From NCBI RefSeq assembly GCF_000716715.1, contig NZ_JNYJ01000043.1:1-64000 (forward strand): DNA of 64,000 nucleotides, written 5' to 3'. This stretch comes from Dactylosporangium aurantiacum. GTDB taxonomy: Bacteria; Actinomycetota; Actinomycetes; Mycobacteriales; Micromonosporaceae. The notes under the pieces are model-generated. The model saw nothing but the letters and a program-made list of their open reading frames with translations, had not been told where the DNA came from and searched no databases. Position 1 is the stretch's first letter. Each line of letters starts with the position of its first letter. Below, piece after piece: positions 8,254 to 17,070 of the stretch. The position numbers and the translations under genes were made by a program.

Positions 8254-8874
8254 TCACACGGTCCTGGTGTCCCAGTCCCACGGCAGGCCCAGGCCGTCGA
8301 ACCGGCCGAGGGCGTCGCGGTGGCGGGCGGCCAGCACGACCCGGTCGGGGCCGAGGTGGCCGAGCAGGTCGTCGTCGCCGTAGTAGCGGGTCCGCGGGTC
8401 CGGCCAGCGCCACAGCGGGTCGTCCAGCTCGCGCAGGCGCAGCCGGACCTGGCGTAGCGCGTCCGGGGACGGGGACATGAGGACGAGGCCGTGCAGGGGC
8501 GCGTACGTCGCCTCGTACACCGCGGCGTACACGAGGAACCGCGACAGCGGCACGCCGGTGGCGGTCGTGTCGTTCTCCACGACGAGCGGGTCGGCGGGGC
8601 CCGGGGCGTAGGAGTACCAGTCCTCGGCGCCGACCCAGAAGCGGACCAGCCCGGCGGACTCGACGAGGTCGGCGGGGTCGAGCATCACGTGGTCGCGGCT
8701 CAGCGGCAGCGAGTAGCGGGCCGCGGCGCGGTGCCAGCCGGCGAGCGGCTCCGGCAGGTGGTCGGGCAGGTCGAGGTCGCGGCGGGGGCGGTCGGGCAGC
8801 CCGTACCAGCGGGCGACGAAGCGGCCGAGGCTGTCGTCGGCGATCACGTCGAGCTCGTACACGCCCCAAATCAT
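8254..8874 (-). CDS. Hypothetical protein, 206 residues
   Basis: A well-formed reading frame with G/C third positions, starting MIWGVYELDVIADDSLGRF. It is soluble, acidic and tryptophan/tyrosine-rich (FWVGAEDWYSYAPG, WRWPDPRTRYY) with no signal peptide, membrane helix or recognisable catalytic motif. The alternation of short hydrophobic strands and helices is vaguely like SMI1/KNR4 (SUKH) proteins, but I see no diagnostic residues. It stands alone, convergent to the nucleosidase module across a strong terminator and divergent from the TRAP transporter. Confidence 0.7.
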   Translation of the reverse strand: MIWGVYELDVIADDSLGRFVARWYGLPDRPRRDLDLPDHLPEPLAGWHRAAARYSLPLSRDHVMLDPADLVESAGLVRFWVGAEDWYSYAPGPADPLVVENDTTATGVPLSRFLVYAAVYEATYAPLHGLVLMSPSPDALRQVRLRLRELDDPLWRWPDPRTRYYGDDDLLGHLGPDRVVLAARHRDALGRFDGLGLPWDWDTRTV

Positions 8875-8960
8875 GCCCGGTGACCCACCGTTGCCGTTTC
8901 GCGACCAAAACCTGAACTATCACGGTTACGAATATTTATGAAATCTTGTACTCTCCGCCC

Positions 8961-11108
8961 GTGCCGGAACCCGAGAGCCCCAGGCCGGACGTGGTCGAGC
9001 CCGGCTCGGCACCCGCCGCGCCGCAGACCGCCGCACCGCAGACCGCCGCGCCCGGGACCGCCGCGCCCCGGACCGCCGTCGCCGACGTCGACGCGACCCT
9101 CAAGGACGACAGCGTCCGCGAGCTCGCCGCCCAGTTCGAGGACGAGAAGCCCGGCCGCCGGCTCACCGGCGCCGTCGACACCGGGGTCACCGTCGCCGCC
9201 GCCGCGTCGGCGGTCCTCGTGCTGTGGCAGGTGTTCCGGCCCCTGGCCCAGGGCGGCCAGTACTACCTCGCGATCTTCCTCGCCTGCGTCCTGCCGCTGG
9301 TGTTCGTCGTGTACCCGTCCGGGGTGCGGCTTCGTCGTACACCGGCGGCGGACCCCGGCCGCGGGCCGACCCCCGGCGACTGGATCCTCGCCGCGGTGGC
9401 CCTCGCGGCGTGCGCCTACCCGCTGCTGCCGTTCGCCAGCGGCGGCTACGACGCGTTCCTGAACCGTCAGGGGCAGCTCGACCCGCTGGACGTCGCCATG
9501 GGCACGGCGCTGCTGCTGCTCGTGCTCGAGGCGTGCCGGCGCACCACGGGCTGGGTGCTGCCCGTGGTGTGCGGGGTGTTCCTCGCGTACGACTACTACG
9601 GCGGCTACCTGCCGCAGACCTGGTCGCTGGCGCACCTCGGGCTGGACTTCGACCAGATCGTCGACGCGCTGTACAACTCGCAGAGCGGCTTCTACGGCAC
9701 CCCGCTCGACGTGGCCGCGTCGTACATCGTGCTGTTCACGATCTACGGGGCGGTCCTGGACGCGTCAGGGGCCGGCGCGTTCTTCGTGGAGCTGTCCGTG
9801 GCCGCGTTCCGCCGGTCGCGGTCGGCGGCCGGGCGCACCGCGGTCGCGTCCGGGTTCCTGCTCGGCACCGTGTCGGGGTCCGGCGCCGCGACCACGGTCA
9901 GCATCGGCGCGGTCACCTGGCCGATCCTGCGCCGGGCCGGCTACCCGGCGGACCGGGCCGGCGGGATGCTCGCCGCGGCCGGCGTCGGCGCGATCCTGTC
10001 CCCGCCGACGCTCGGCGCCGCCGCGTTCATCATCGCGGAGTACCTCGACGTGTCCTACCTGTCAGTGCTCGGCTGGGCCACGGTCCCGACGCTGCTGTAC
10101 TACCTGGGCATCCTGCTCGCCGTCGAGATCGACGCGCGGCGGTTCGGGGCGCGGCCGGTGGCGTTGCGGGTCCGCTCCCCGTGGACGCTGCTCGGCCGGT
10201 TCGGGTACCACTTCGCGTCGCTGCTGGTCATCATCGTGCTGCTGGCGCTGGAGCAGCCGGCGACCCGCGCCGTCATCTACGCGACCCTCCTCGCGGCGCT
10301 GCTGTCGTTCCTGGACCGCCGGCACCGGCTCACCCCGCGGCGCCTCGTCGCGTCGCTCGCCGCCGGGATCCGCGGGGTGCTGCCCGTCGTCGCGGTCTGC
10401 GTCGCGGCCGGCATCATCACCGCCAGCACCACCAAGACCGGCCTCGGCCCGCAGCTGTCGGGGCTGATGGTCGACTGGGCGCAGTCGCTGGCGAGCGGGC
10501 ACACGGCGGTGATCGCGTTGACGGCGGTGTTCGCCGCGGTCGCGCTGACCCTGCTGGGGCTCGCGGTGCCGGTGACCGCGTCATTCATCATCGGCTGGGT
10601 CATCATCGGCCAGGCGCTGCTCGAGCTCGGCGTCGACCGGCCCGCGACGGCGATGTTCATCTTCTACTTCGCGGTGCTGTCCGAGGCGACCCCGCCGACC
10701 GCGCTCGCGTCGGTGGCCGCCGCCGCCGTCACCGGCGGCAAGGTGTTCCCGACGATGTGGCAGACGCTGCGGTACGCCCTGCCGGCCTACCTCGTGCCCA
10801 TCGCGTTCGTGGTCACCCCGGCCGGCCGGGGGCTGCTCGGCTTCGGCGGCTGGGACGACGTCGGGTTCGCCTTCGCCGCGTCCGCCGCCGGGGTGCTCGC
10901 GTTGTCCGTCGCCGCCGGCGGCTGGCTCATCGGCGCCGGCCCGGCCGGCCCCGCGGCCCGTGTCCTCGCCGGCCTCGCCGCGCTGGCGCTGCTGTGGCTC
11001 TCCCTGTGGACGGTGCTCACCGGTGTCGCGCTGCTGCTCGCCGCGGCGGTGCTGGTGCTCGTCCGCGCATCCCGTTCGACCCCGTCACTGGAGGAGGAAC
11101 CCGCGTGA
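8961..11108 (+). CDS. TRAP transporter fused permease (4TM/12TM, TAXI-type)
   Basis: About 715 residues, nearly all hydrophobic after an Ala/Pro-rich N-terminus. It is a fusion of the small (DctQ-like) and large (DctM-like) TRAP membrane subunits. The large-subunit core is visible: GTVSGSGAATTVSIGAVTWP and AAGVGAILSPPTLGAAAFI, then a second inverted half with VPVTASFIIGWVIIGQALLE and SEATPPTALASVAAAAVTGG. With the following receptor it forms a sodium- or proton-driven secondary importer of organic acids or amino-acid-like solutes. The GTG at 8961 is preferred over TTG 8946; neither has a good ribosome site. The stop overlaps the receptor start (GTGA). Confidence 0.92.
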   Translation: MPEPESPRPDVVEPGSAPAAPQTAAPQTAAPGTAAPRTAVADVDATLKDDSVRELAAQFEDEKPGRRLTGAVDTGVTVAAAASAVLVLWQVFRPLAQGGQYYLAIFLACVLPLVFVVYPSGVRLRRTPAADPGRGPTPGDWILAAVALAACAYPLLPFASGGYDAFLNRQGQLDPLDVAMGTALLLLVLEACRRTTGWVLPVVCGVFLAYDYYGGYLPQTWSLAHLGLDFDQIVDALYNSQSGFYGTPLDVAASYIVLFTIYGAVLDASGAGAFFVELSVAAFRRSRSAAGRTAVASGFLLGTVSGSGAATTVSIGAVTWPILRRAGYPADRAGGMLAAAGVGAILSPPTLGAAAFIIAEYLDVSYLSVLGWATVPTLLYYLGILLAVEIDARRFGARPVALRVRSPWTLLGRFGYHFASLLVIIVLLALEQPATRAVIYATLLAALLSFLDRRHRLTPRRLVASLAAGIRGVLPVVAVCVAAGIITASTTKTGLGPQLSGLMVDWAQSLASGHTAVIALTAVFAAVALTLLGLAVPVTASFIIGWVIIGQALLELGVDRPATAMFIFYFAVLSEATPPTALASVAAAAVTGGKVFPTMWQTLRYALPAYLVPIAFVVTPAGRGLLGFGGWDDVGFAFAASAAGVLALSVAAGGWLIGAGPAGPAARVLAGLAALALLWLSLWTVLTGVALLLAAAVLVLVRASRSTPSLEEEPA

Positions 11109-12112
11109 AACCCAGGATTCTGCTCACCGCCACCCTCACCGTCGTCGCGTTGGCCGGCTGCGGGGGCCGGCAGGACGCGAACACCAAGGACACCGACACC
11201 GCCGCGGCGATCACCTGCGAGGTCACCGCCGACACCCGCATCTCCATCGCGACCGGCAACACCACCGGCGTGTACTACGTCGTCGGCAACGCCCTCGCCA
11301 CCCAGGTCACCAAGGCCACCAACGACAAGGTGAAGGCGACCGCGGCCGAGACCAGCGCCTCCGTCGCCAACATCCAGGGCCTCGACAAGGGCCAGTACCA
11401 GGTGGCGTTCTCCCTCTTCGACAGCGCCACCGACGCCGTGCAGGGCAAGGCCGCCTTCGACGGCAAACCGGTGAAGCTCGCGGCACTCGGCCGCATCTAC
11501 GACAACGCCACCCAGGTCGTCGTCCGCAAGGACTCCGGCATCACGTCCGTGGCCGGCATGAAGGGCAAGCGGATCTCCACCGGCTCCCCCAACTCCGGCA
11601 CCGAGGTCATCGCCAAGCGCATCCTCACCGCCGCCGGCCTCAACCCCGACACCGACATCCAGCCGCAGCGCCTCGACCTGCCCAAGACCACCGAGGCCAT
11701 GAAGGCCGGCACGATCGACGCCTTCTTCTTCTCCGGCGGCCTGCCCACCGGCGGCGTCACCGACCTGTTCACCACCAGCGCCGACAAGGTCCAGCTGCTC
11801 GACCTCGGCAGCCTGCTGCCGGAGATGCAGAAGCTCGGCCCCGCCTACCAGGAAGGCACCATCCCCGCCGCCACCTACAAGACCACGGCCGACGTGAAGA
11901 CCATCGTGGTGCCGAACGTCCTGCTCGTCCGCGAGGACATGGACGCCAACCTCGCCTGCGTCCTGACGAAGACCCTCATCGAGAAGCGCGACGAGCTCGT
12001 CAGGGCCAACGCCGCCGCCAAGGGCATCACCCTCGAAACGGTCCGCAAGACCGACCCGGTCCCCCTCCACCGCGGTGCCGTGGCCGCCCTCGACAAGGCC
12101 GGCGCGAAGTAG
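11105..12112 (+). CDS. TAXI-family TRAP solute receptor (lipoprotein)
   Basis: 335 residues from a GTG preceded by GGAGGA. A lipobox (VALAGC, Cys19) follows a short hydrophobic signal, so the protein is membrane-anchored outside the cell. The fold signature is TAXI: ISIATGNTTGVYYVVGNALA at the start of the mature domain, VAFSLFDSATDAVQG in the ligand lobe, and GKRISTGSPNSGTEVIA. TAXI receptors pair with fused permeases exactly as here. The known ligand of some is glutamate or another dicarboxylate; this one cannot be assigned from sequence. Confidence 0.92.
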   Translation: MKPRILLTATLTVVALAGCGGRQDANTKDTDTAAAITCEVTADTRISIATGNTTGVYYVVGNALATQVTKATNDKVKATAAETSASVANIQGLDKGQYQVAFSLFDSATDAVQGKAAFDGKPVKLAALGRIYDNATQVVVRKDSGITSVAGMKGKRISTGSPNSGTEVIAKRILTAAGLNPDTDIQPQRLDLPKTTEAMKAGTIDAFFFSGGLPTGGVTDLFTTSADKVQLLDLGSLLPEMQKLGPAYQEGTIPAATYKTTADVKTIVVPNVLLVREDMDANLACVLTKTLIEKRDELVRANAAAKGITLETVRKTDPVPLHRGAVAALDKAGAK

Positions 12113-12126
12113 CGGCCTTGTGCGCT

Positions 12127-12165
12127 CCGGGCCGCTCCGCGCTCCCCCTGGCCGGAGCGGCCCGG
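12127..12165. terminator. Bidirectional hairpin after TRAP operon
   Basis: CCGGGCCGCTCCG (12127-12139) pairs perfectly with CGGAGCGGCCCGG (12153-12165). It lies 14 nt after the receptor stop and before the convergent hypothetical gene. Confidence 0.75.
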
Positions 12166-12179
12166 CCGGCCACCTTCGC

Positions 12180-12512
12180 TCACCTCGCGGCCGCCCGGTG
12201 CCGCGCCACGATCGTGGACAGGGCGGCCTGGATCTCACGGGCGGCGAGCTCGGCCCTGCGCAGTGCGGCGAGGTCGTCGGCGTCAGCGGGGTAGAACGTC
12301 AGGCGGCCGTCGTCGTGCAGGGTCATCGGCACGTCGACGCGGTCGAGGATCGCGCAGAGCAGCTCCTGTCCGTGGCGGAGAGCGGCCGACGACCTGCGCA
12401 GCGCGTCGGCGGTCGCCCGGCGGTCGTCACGCAGCCGCAGGGCCGCCTCGTGCATCGCCCGCCAGTCGCCCCGCACCCGCCACACATCGTCGACGGTGAT
12501 CGGCGCAGTCAT
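12180..12512 (-). CDS. Small helical hypothetical protein, 110 residues
   Basis: Starts at ATG 12512 (MTAPITVDDVWRVRGDW). Most of the protein looks like two long amphipathic helices rich in Arg, Ala and Asp (EAALRLRDDRRATADALRRS; ALRRAELAAREIQAALSTIV), with a short beta-like middle (DVPMTLHDDGRLTFYPADAD). It has no membrane segment or known motif. The frame continues upstream into repeat DNA, but codon quality falls there, so the shorter start is used. Function unknown. Confidence 0.6.
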   Translation of the reverse strand: MTAPITVDDVWRVRGDWRAMHEAALRLRDDRRATADALRRSSAALRHGQELLCAILDRVDVPMTLHDDGRLTFYPADADDLAALRRAELAAREIQAALSTIVARHRAAAR

Positions 12513-12569
12513 GGGTTTGACGGTAGGTGTGGGCTTTTCCGGGTGGGAAGCAGCGATTTCCTCCTGTGG

Positions 12570-13470
12570 ATAACCCTTGCGGTCCGCGTGCGGGACCGCT
12601 GCACCGTTTCCATGTATCTGTTCAGGCCAGGGGACTTCGTGGTTCCGCGCGGCCCTGCCGGCCGCGCGCATGGGCGGCGTGGTCGCTGTGGGTGCCGTGG
12701 TCGCGGTGATGTTCCCCGGCGCCCGTCCTCACCTGCCCGGCCGCCGTCGAGGGCATCATTCGGTGGTGCCACACCGCCGAGCGTTCCAGCACCAGGACAT
12801 ACCGCACTGAGGACAATCATTGCGGTCCGCGGTGGCCCTCAACGCCCAGCATCGATGGTCTTTCGTTCTTGAACCCACCACGGGTGGAACCACAGAATGA
12901 CGACCTCGACGGCGGCCAAACACGTGAGAACGGCGCCCGGGGACCATCACCCCAGGCACGGCAGGCACCGGGACCACGCCACCCTGTCGCGCGGCCGCCC
13001 GGCCGCGCGGAACCACGAAGGCCGCAGCACTCGCCAGCGAAACACACATGGCGCAGCGGTCCCGCACGCGGACAGCAACCAACGGCCCACCCACCAGCTC
13101 AACAACCGACGGTCTTTGTTCTTGAAACTGCACGCGGAGTGGCACCACCGAACGACGACCTCGACGGCGGCCGACCATGTGAGGACGGCGCCCGGGGACC
13201 ATCACCCCAGGCACGGCAGGCACCGGGACCACGCCACCGACGACGATCGCTGCAAGCCCGCGGCGCGGAGCCACAGCACGACGACCTCAACGGCGGCGGG
13301 ACATGTGAGCACCGCGCCCGGCGACCATCAAGCCAGGCACGGCACCCACAGACGACGATCGCTGCAAGCCCGCGGCGCGGAGCCACAGCACGACGACCTC
13401 GACTGCGGCGGGACATGTGAGGACCGCGCCCGGCGACCATCACGCCAGGCACGGCACCCACAACGGCCAC
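12570..13470. repeat. Non-coding field of direct and inverted intergenic repeats
   Basis: About 1 kb (12513-13529) with no convincing gene. A unit whose core reads ACGACCTCGACGGCGGCC, then GTGAGGACGGCGCCCGG, then GACCATCACCCCAGGCACGG occurs at 12891-12983 and 13142-13238. Diverged copies lie at 13239-13350 and 13351-13462, and an inverted copy at 12691-12772. A second element (GCAGCGGTCCCGCACGCGGAC at about 13052-13072) is found inverted at about 12584-12604. Two further copies of a TCTTTcGTTCTTGAA phrase precede the direct units (about 12859 and 13112). The unit looks like a mobile or slippage-born intergenic repeat. Confidence 0.75.
13239..13462. repeat. Perfectly abutting 112-bp tandem duplication
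   Basis: Units 13239-13350 and 13351-13462 match at about 108 of 112 positions. Both begin GACGACGATCGCTGCAAGCC and end GGCACGGCACCCACA. This is a recent duplication within the larger repeat field. Confidence 0.9.
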
Positions 13471-13529
13471 TCGCCAGCAATGACGCCTGGCGCAGGCGGG
13501 CCGCAGTCACAGCGGCCGGCCCGGGCGGC

Positions 13530-15854
13530 TCACACGGTGACGGTCTCGGCCACGGCGGCCAGCTCGCTCGAGTGGCTGCCGAACACCCCCACCGTCGGCG
13601 GTCGTGGCGTGAAGCCGGGCAGGTTGTCGAGCCCGTCGCTGCCGTCCACCACGCGCAGCCGCAGTGGGCCGGGGCCCTCCAGGACGAGGGTGACCTCGAT
13701 GCCGTCGGTGGGTGGGCCGTGGAAGACGACGCCGAAGCGGTCCTGCTCGGTGAGGTACGGCACGGCGTCGCGGCCGGCGACCGTGGCCTGCTGGACGCGG
13801 CGGGAGCCGACCTCGCCGTAGAAGGAGACGAACCGGACCTGCCGCTGCGGGGCGAGCCGGAACCGCACGGTGCGCCGGTCGCCGCTGGTGGTGTCGGACA
13901 GGACGGTGACGGTCGGGGCGGGCAGCGCCGCCGTCTGGGCCGGGCCGACGGACAGCTTGCCGGCGGGCAGGACCGGGAAGCGCTGGTCGAGTGCCTGCCG
14001 GTCGCGCACGTACCGGGAGGTCCAGGCGCCCGGCGACTGCTCCAGGCTGACCCATTGGGCGGTGCCGGTGTCGCGGTCCAGCGCATACATGAGGTGGGTC
14101 GGCTCGGGGTGCCCGGCGTCCCAGCGGTCGACGACCATGCCGGTGGTGGTGCAGGCGAGCGCGACCACGAGCGCGGCGGCGGCCGGGGCGGCGCCGAGGG
14201 GGCGGTGCCGGTCGGCGCCGGCGGGGCGGAAGAGGGGCTCGAACGCGGGCAGCGCGGCGAGCCCGAGCAGGGTGGCGAAGAGCGCCGGGGCGGCGCCGGT
14301 GGCGAGGCCGAGCGCGGGGAAGAACAGCGCGACGGTCGGGGCGAGGATCAGCACGGCGACGGCGGCGCCGGCGGTGAGCACGGCCGTGGCGAGCCACGGC
14401 TTCGGCACGTACAGCGCGGCGATGCCGGCCAGGGCGCCGGCCAGGGCGGGCAGGGCGACGAGGTAGGAACCGCCGGGGATGGCGGCGGCGAAGACCAGGC
14501 CGAGGACGGCGAGCAGGCCGAGGGCGCCGGTGGCGAGCGGGACGGGGCCGAGCCGGCGGCGGGTCAGCGCATACCAGGCGAGCAGGACCGCGGCGGTGAG
14601 CGCGACGACGCCGAAGCGGAACCAGGTGGGGCGGGCCGGGTCGAGCAGCTCGCCGTAGCCGGGGCGCAGCGCGACCAGCAGCGCCCACAGCACCTGGGCG
14701 GCGACGGCGACGGCGACGAGCGGCACCAGGGCGAGGCCGAGGCCGGCGAGGCTGCGCGGCACGGACGTGAGGCCGCGGCGGCGGGCCAGGAACACCAGGG
14801 CGGCGACGGCGAGCAGGGCCAGGACGGCGATCGGCCAGGTGAGCGCGGCCGGGTAGCGCACCAGCAGCCCGGCGAACGGGAAATACACCGCGTCGCCGGC
14901 GGCGGGGCGCAGCAGCGGCGGCAGGTCGGCGCCGCCGAGCGTGCGGGCCAGGGCGAGGGCGTTGTCGCCGTGGTGCTGCAGGCTCGCCTTGTCCATCGTC
15001 GAGGGCCGGTCGAACGGGCTGTGGTAGACGCTGGAGCCGTCGATGTAGGCGGTGTTGAGGCCGGTGAAGCGCGACTGGCCCAGGAACGGGGTGAAGTCGG
15101 TGTCGTTGGACAGCAGCCGGTAGACCTCGACGGCGAGGCTGGTGCCGACGGGGTGCGGGGTGCGCGCGTAGACGTCGATGAGGTCGGCGTTGCCGACGGA
15201 GGTCTGGAACATGACGGCGGGGCCGCTGCTGCCGCGGGCCTCGAAGTTGAGCACGACGGACGGTTTCTGGCCCAGCGGGTGCCGGCTGACGAACGCCTCG
15301 GCGCCGCAGAGGCAGGCCTCCTCGGCGTCGGTGAACAGGAACACGACGTCGTTGCGGGGTGGCGCGCCGGTGGTCAGGGCGCGGGCGACCTCCAGCAGGG
15401 TGCTGGTGCCGGCGCCGTCGTCGTTGGCGCCGTAGCTGACCTGCACGGAGTCGTAGTGCGCCATGAGGACGACCTGGCCGGTGGAGGCGGCGCCGGGCAG
15501 GACCGCGACGACGTTGCGCACCCGGGCCATGCCGCCGTCGCCGAACTTGCCCGCGTTGACCCCCACGGTGTCCTGGACCTCGGGGCGCAGCCCGTAGCCG
15601 GTGAGGGTGGCCACGATGTGCTCGCGGACCCGGTCGGCGGCGGGGCTGCCGGTGACGTGGACCTCCTGGCCGATCCGCTCGACGTGGGTGAACGCGCGGG
15701 CGGCGGAGAAGTCACCGGCGGGTGCCGAGGCGGAGCGGGGCGCCGGCGGCTGGACGTCGGCGATGCTCAGCACGGCGAGCAGCGCCAGCGCCACGAGGGC
15801 GGCGGCGGCCGCCAGGGGTCGCCGCGACGGTGCGGCGAAGCTTCGGTCGGACAA
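13530..15854 (-). CDS. Membrane-anchored M28-family zinc metallopeptidase
   Basis: 774 residues. One N-terminal membrane helix (about 13-32) leads to an extracytoplasmic M28 aminopeptidase domain with all metal ligands visible: H133 and D135 in AHYDSV, NDDG (144-147), the E178-E179 pair in DAEEACLCG, E205 in NFEARG and H278 in YHSPFD. After about residue 310 come eight or so membrane helices, then a C-terminal soluble domain of about 200 residues. This plan matches the Fxna/ERMP1-like class of M28 peptidases. The TTG start at 15854 has AGGAGG at the right distance; ATG 15881 is in frame but lacks one. Substrate unknown; probably peptide trimming at the envelope. Confidence 0.9.
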   Translation of the reverse strand: MSDRSFAAPSRRPLAAAAALVALALLAVLSIADVQPPAPRSASAPAGDFSAARAFTHVERIGQEVHVTGSPAADRVREHIVATLTGYGLRPEVQDTVGVNAGKFGDGGMARVRNVVAVLPGAASTGQVVLMAHYDSVQVSYGANDDGAGTSTLLEVARALTTGAPPRNDVVFLFTDAEEACLCGAEAFVSRHPLGQKPSVVLNFEARGSSGPAVMFQTSVGNADLIDVYARTPHPVGTSLAVEVYRLLSNDTDFTPFLGQSRFTGLNTAYIDGSSVYHSPFDRPSTMDKASLQHHGDNALALARTLGGADLPPLLRPAAGDAVYFPFAGLLVRYPAALTWPIAVLALLAVAALVFLARRRGLTSVPRSLAGLGLALVPLVAVAVAAQVLWALLVALRPGYGELLDPARPTWFRFGVVALTAAVLLAWYALTRRRLGPVPLATGALGLLAVLGLVFAAAIPGGSYLVALPALAGALAGIAALYVPKPWLATAVLTAGAAVAVLILAPTVALFFPALGLATGAAPALFATLLGLAALPAFEPLFRPAGADRHRPLGAAPAAAALVVALACTTTGMVVDRWDAGHPEPTHLMYALDRDTGTAQWVSLEQSPGAWTSRYVRDRQALDQRFPVLPAGKLSVGPAQTAALPAPTVTVLSDTTSGDRRTVRFRLAPQRQVRFVSFYGEVGSRRVQQATVAGRDAVPYLTEQDRFGVVFHGPPTDGIEVTLVLEGPGPLRLRVVDGSDGLDNLPGFTPRPPTVGVFGSHSSELAAVAETVTV

Positions 15855-16017
15855 GGTGGGCCTCCTGGGGGGTGCCCACATTCTGCACGCCACCACCGAC
15901 AGAAACACCGCGGGAACGCAAGGCCGGTCGCCCGGACGGAGTGCAGTGGGTCATGATCGGGTGCCGGATGGTTGTTGGGGATCCCACGGGGCCCGTGACT
16001 GCCTAGCGTCATCGTCC

Positions 16018-16398
16018 ATGAGCAACGAACGCACCCCCGCCGTCCCGACCGCCTTCGACGCCAGCTACCTCGCGACCGCCGAGCTTGACGCCAGGTTGTA
16101 CCTGGACCAGGTCATGGCCATGGTCGGCGTCGACGGCCTGGTGGAGGCCCTGGCGCAGCCGTTCCTGCTGGCGAAGGTCGACCAGCACGCGGCCGCCGTC
16201 CGGCAGAGCATCACGGCCGCCGGGAAGCCCATCGACTCGATCTCGCTGGCCGGCTACGCCCGCAGCGTCATCGCCGTGCACCAGCGGCACGGCCGGCCCC
16301 TGCCGACGCCGGACAGCGTCGACTGGAGCGACGCGGACTGGACGGTGCTGCGCCTGGTGTCGGTGTGCTCGCTGGCCGACGCCGCCGACGCGTTCTGA
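16018..16398 (+). CDS. Hypothetical protein, DUF6401-like
   Basis: 126 residues starting MSNERTPAVPTAFDASYLAT. The phrase GLVEALAQPFLLAKVDQHAAAVRQSI is similar to the DUF6401 family, small actinobacterial proteins often annotated near natural-product genes. This assignment is from memory. It is all soluble, with no motif that tells a reaction. It is divergent from the M28 peptidase and convergent with the Smr gene, with a shared hairpin between. Confidence 0.7.
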   Translation: MSNERTPAVPTAFDASYLATAELDARLYLDQVMAMVGVDGLVEALAQPFLLAKVDQHAAAVRQSITAAGKPIDSISLAGYARSVIAVHQRHGRPLPTPDSVDWSDADWTVLRLVSVCSLADAADAF

Positions 16399-16418
16399 CC
16401 GCCGGCGGCGGCGGTCAG
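16395..16418. terminator. Hairpin built from two convergent stop codons
   Basis: CTGACCGCC (16395-16403) and GGCGGTCAG (16410-16418) form a perfect 9-bp stem with a 6-nt loop. Each arm contains the stop codon of one of the two convergent genes. Confidence 0.6.
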
Positions 16419-16693
16419 CGCCGACCGCGGCCGGTGGACTCGTTCCAGCGGAAGTGCACGAAGAGCCGGCCGAAGTTGTCCGAGTCCTTCTCCACCCGGT
16501 GGTACAGCGCCTTGATCTCGCGCTGGTCCAGGAAGCGCAGGACCCGCTTCTTCAACGCCCCCGACCCCTTCCCGGGGATGATCTCGACGAGGGTGGCCCG
16601 TTTGGCCACCGCCTCGTCGATGATCCCCTTCAGCGCGCGGTCGATGTCGCCGCTGCGGTTGAAGATGTCGTGGAGGTCCAGCTTCAGCTTCAC
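16415..16693 (-). CDS. Stand-alone Smr-domain protein
   Basis: 92 residues, a single Smr (small MutS-related) domain. The diagnostic LDLH (LKLDLHDIF) and IIPGKGSGALKKRV motifs are both present. Smr domains have nicking or RNase activity in several bacteria and eukaryotes. Single-domain forms are common in actinomycetes and often annotated DNA mismatch-repair-like without evidence. The GTG start at 16693 lies 5 nt after the rhodanese stop, so it is the last gene of the cysteine dioxygenase operon. The link to sulfur metabolism may be only positional. Confidence 0.85.
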   Translation of the reverse strand: MKLKLDLHDIFNRSGDIDRALKGIIDEAVAKRATLVEIIPGKGSGALKKRVLRFLDQREIKALYHRVEKDSDNFGRLFVHFRWNESTGRGRR

Positions 16694-16698
16694 ACGCT

Positions 16699-17070
16699 CT
16701 AGTTTGACACCGGCAGCCCGGCGTGTTTCCACGCCTTGAAGCCGCCGGCCAGGTCGGTGGCCCGGTGCAGGCCGAGGTCCTGCAGGGACGCGGCGGCCAG
16801 CGACGACGTGTAGCCCTCCGAGCAGAAGACGACGACGGGCAGGTCGAACCGGTCGGCGATGGGCAGCCTGGCGTCGCTGCGGGGGTCGAACCGCCACTCC
16901 AGGACGTTGCGCTCGACGATGATGGCGCCCGGGATCCCGCCCTCGGCGGCGCGCTGCGCGGCGGGGCGGATGTCGACCAGGACGGCGCCGTCGGGCACCT
17001 CGTGCGGCGCGAGGCGGTGCAGGCGGGCGCGGGCGTCGGCGAGGATGTCGTCGATGGAGCGGCCGGTCAC
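16699..17070 (-). CDS. Rhodanese-like sulfurtransferase
   Basis: 123 residues, one rhodanese domain. The active-site loop is C83 in VFCSEGYTSSLAA, preceded by the LVDIRP strand and followed by LAGGFKAWKHAGLP, the standard C-terminal signature. The loop C-S-E-G-Y-T-S suits a persulfide-transfer enzyme. The GTG start overlaps the stop of the upstream cysteine dioxygenase by 4 bp (GTGA), so the two are co-translated. In this setting it probably handles sulfane sulfur or sulfite arising from cysteine breakdown. Confidence 0.92.
   Translation of the reverse strand: MTGRSIDDILADARARLHRLAPHEVPDGAVLVDIRPAAQRAAEGGIPGAIIVERNVLEWRFDPRSDARLPIADRFDLPVVVFCSEGYTSSLAAASLQDLGLHRATDLAGGFKAWKHAGLPVSN

Noticed and set aside
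9224..11104. Upstream extension of the TAXI receptor frame
   Set aside because: The in-frame region is an Arg-rich shadow of the permease; the lipoprotein signal starts at GTG 11105.
12897..15956. 1019-residue plus-strand ORF
   Set aside because: It runs through the repeat field and then antisense to the M28 peptidase; no domain or start context supports it.
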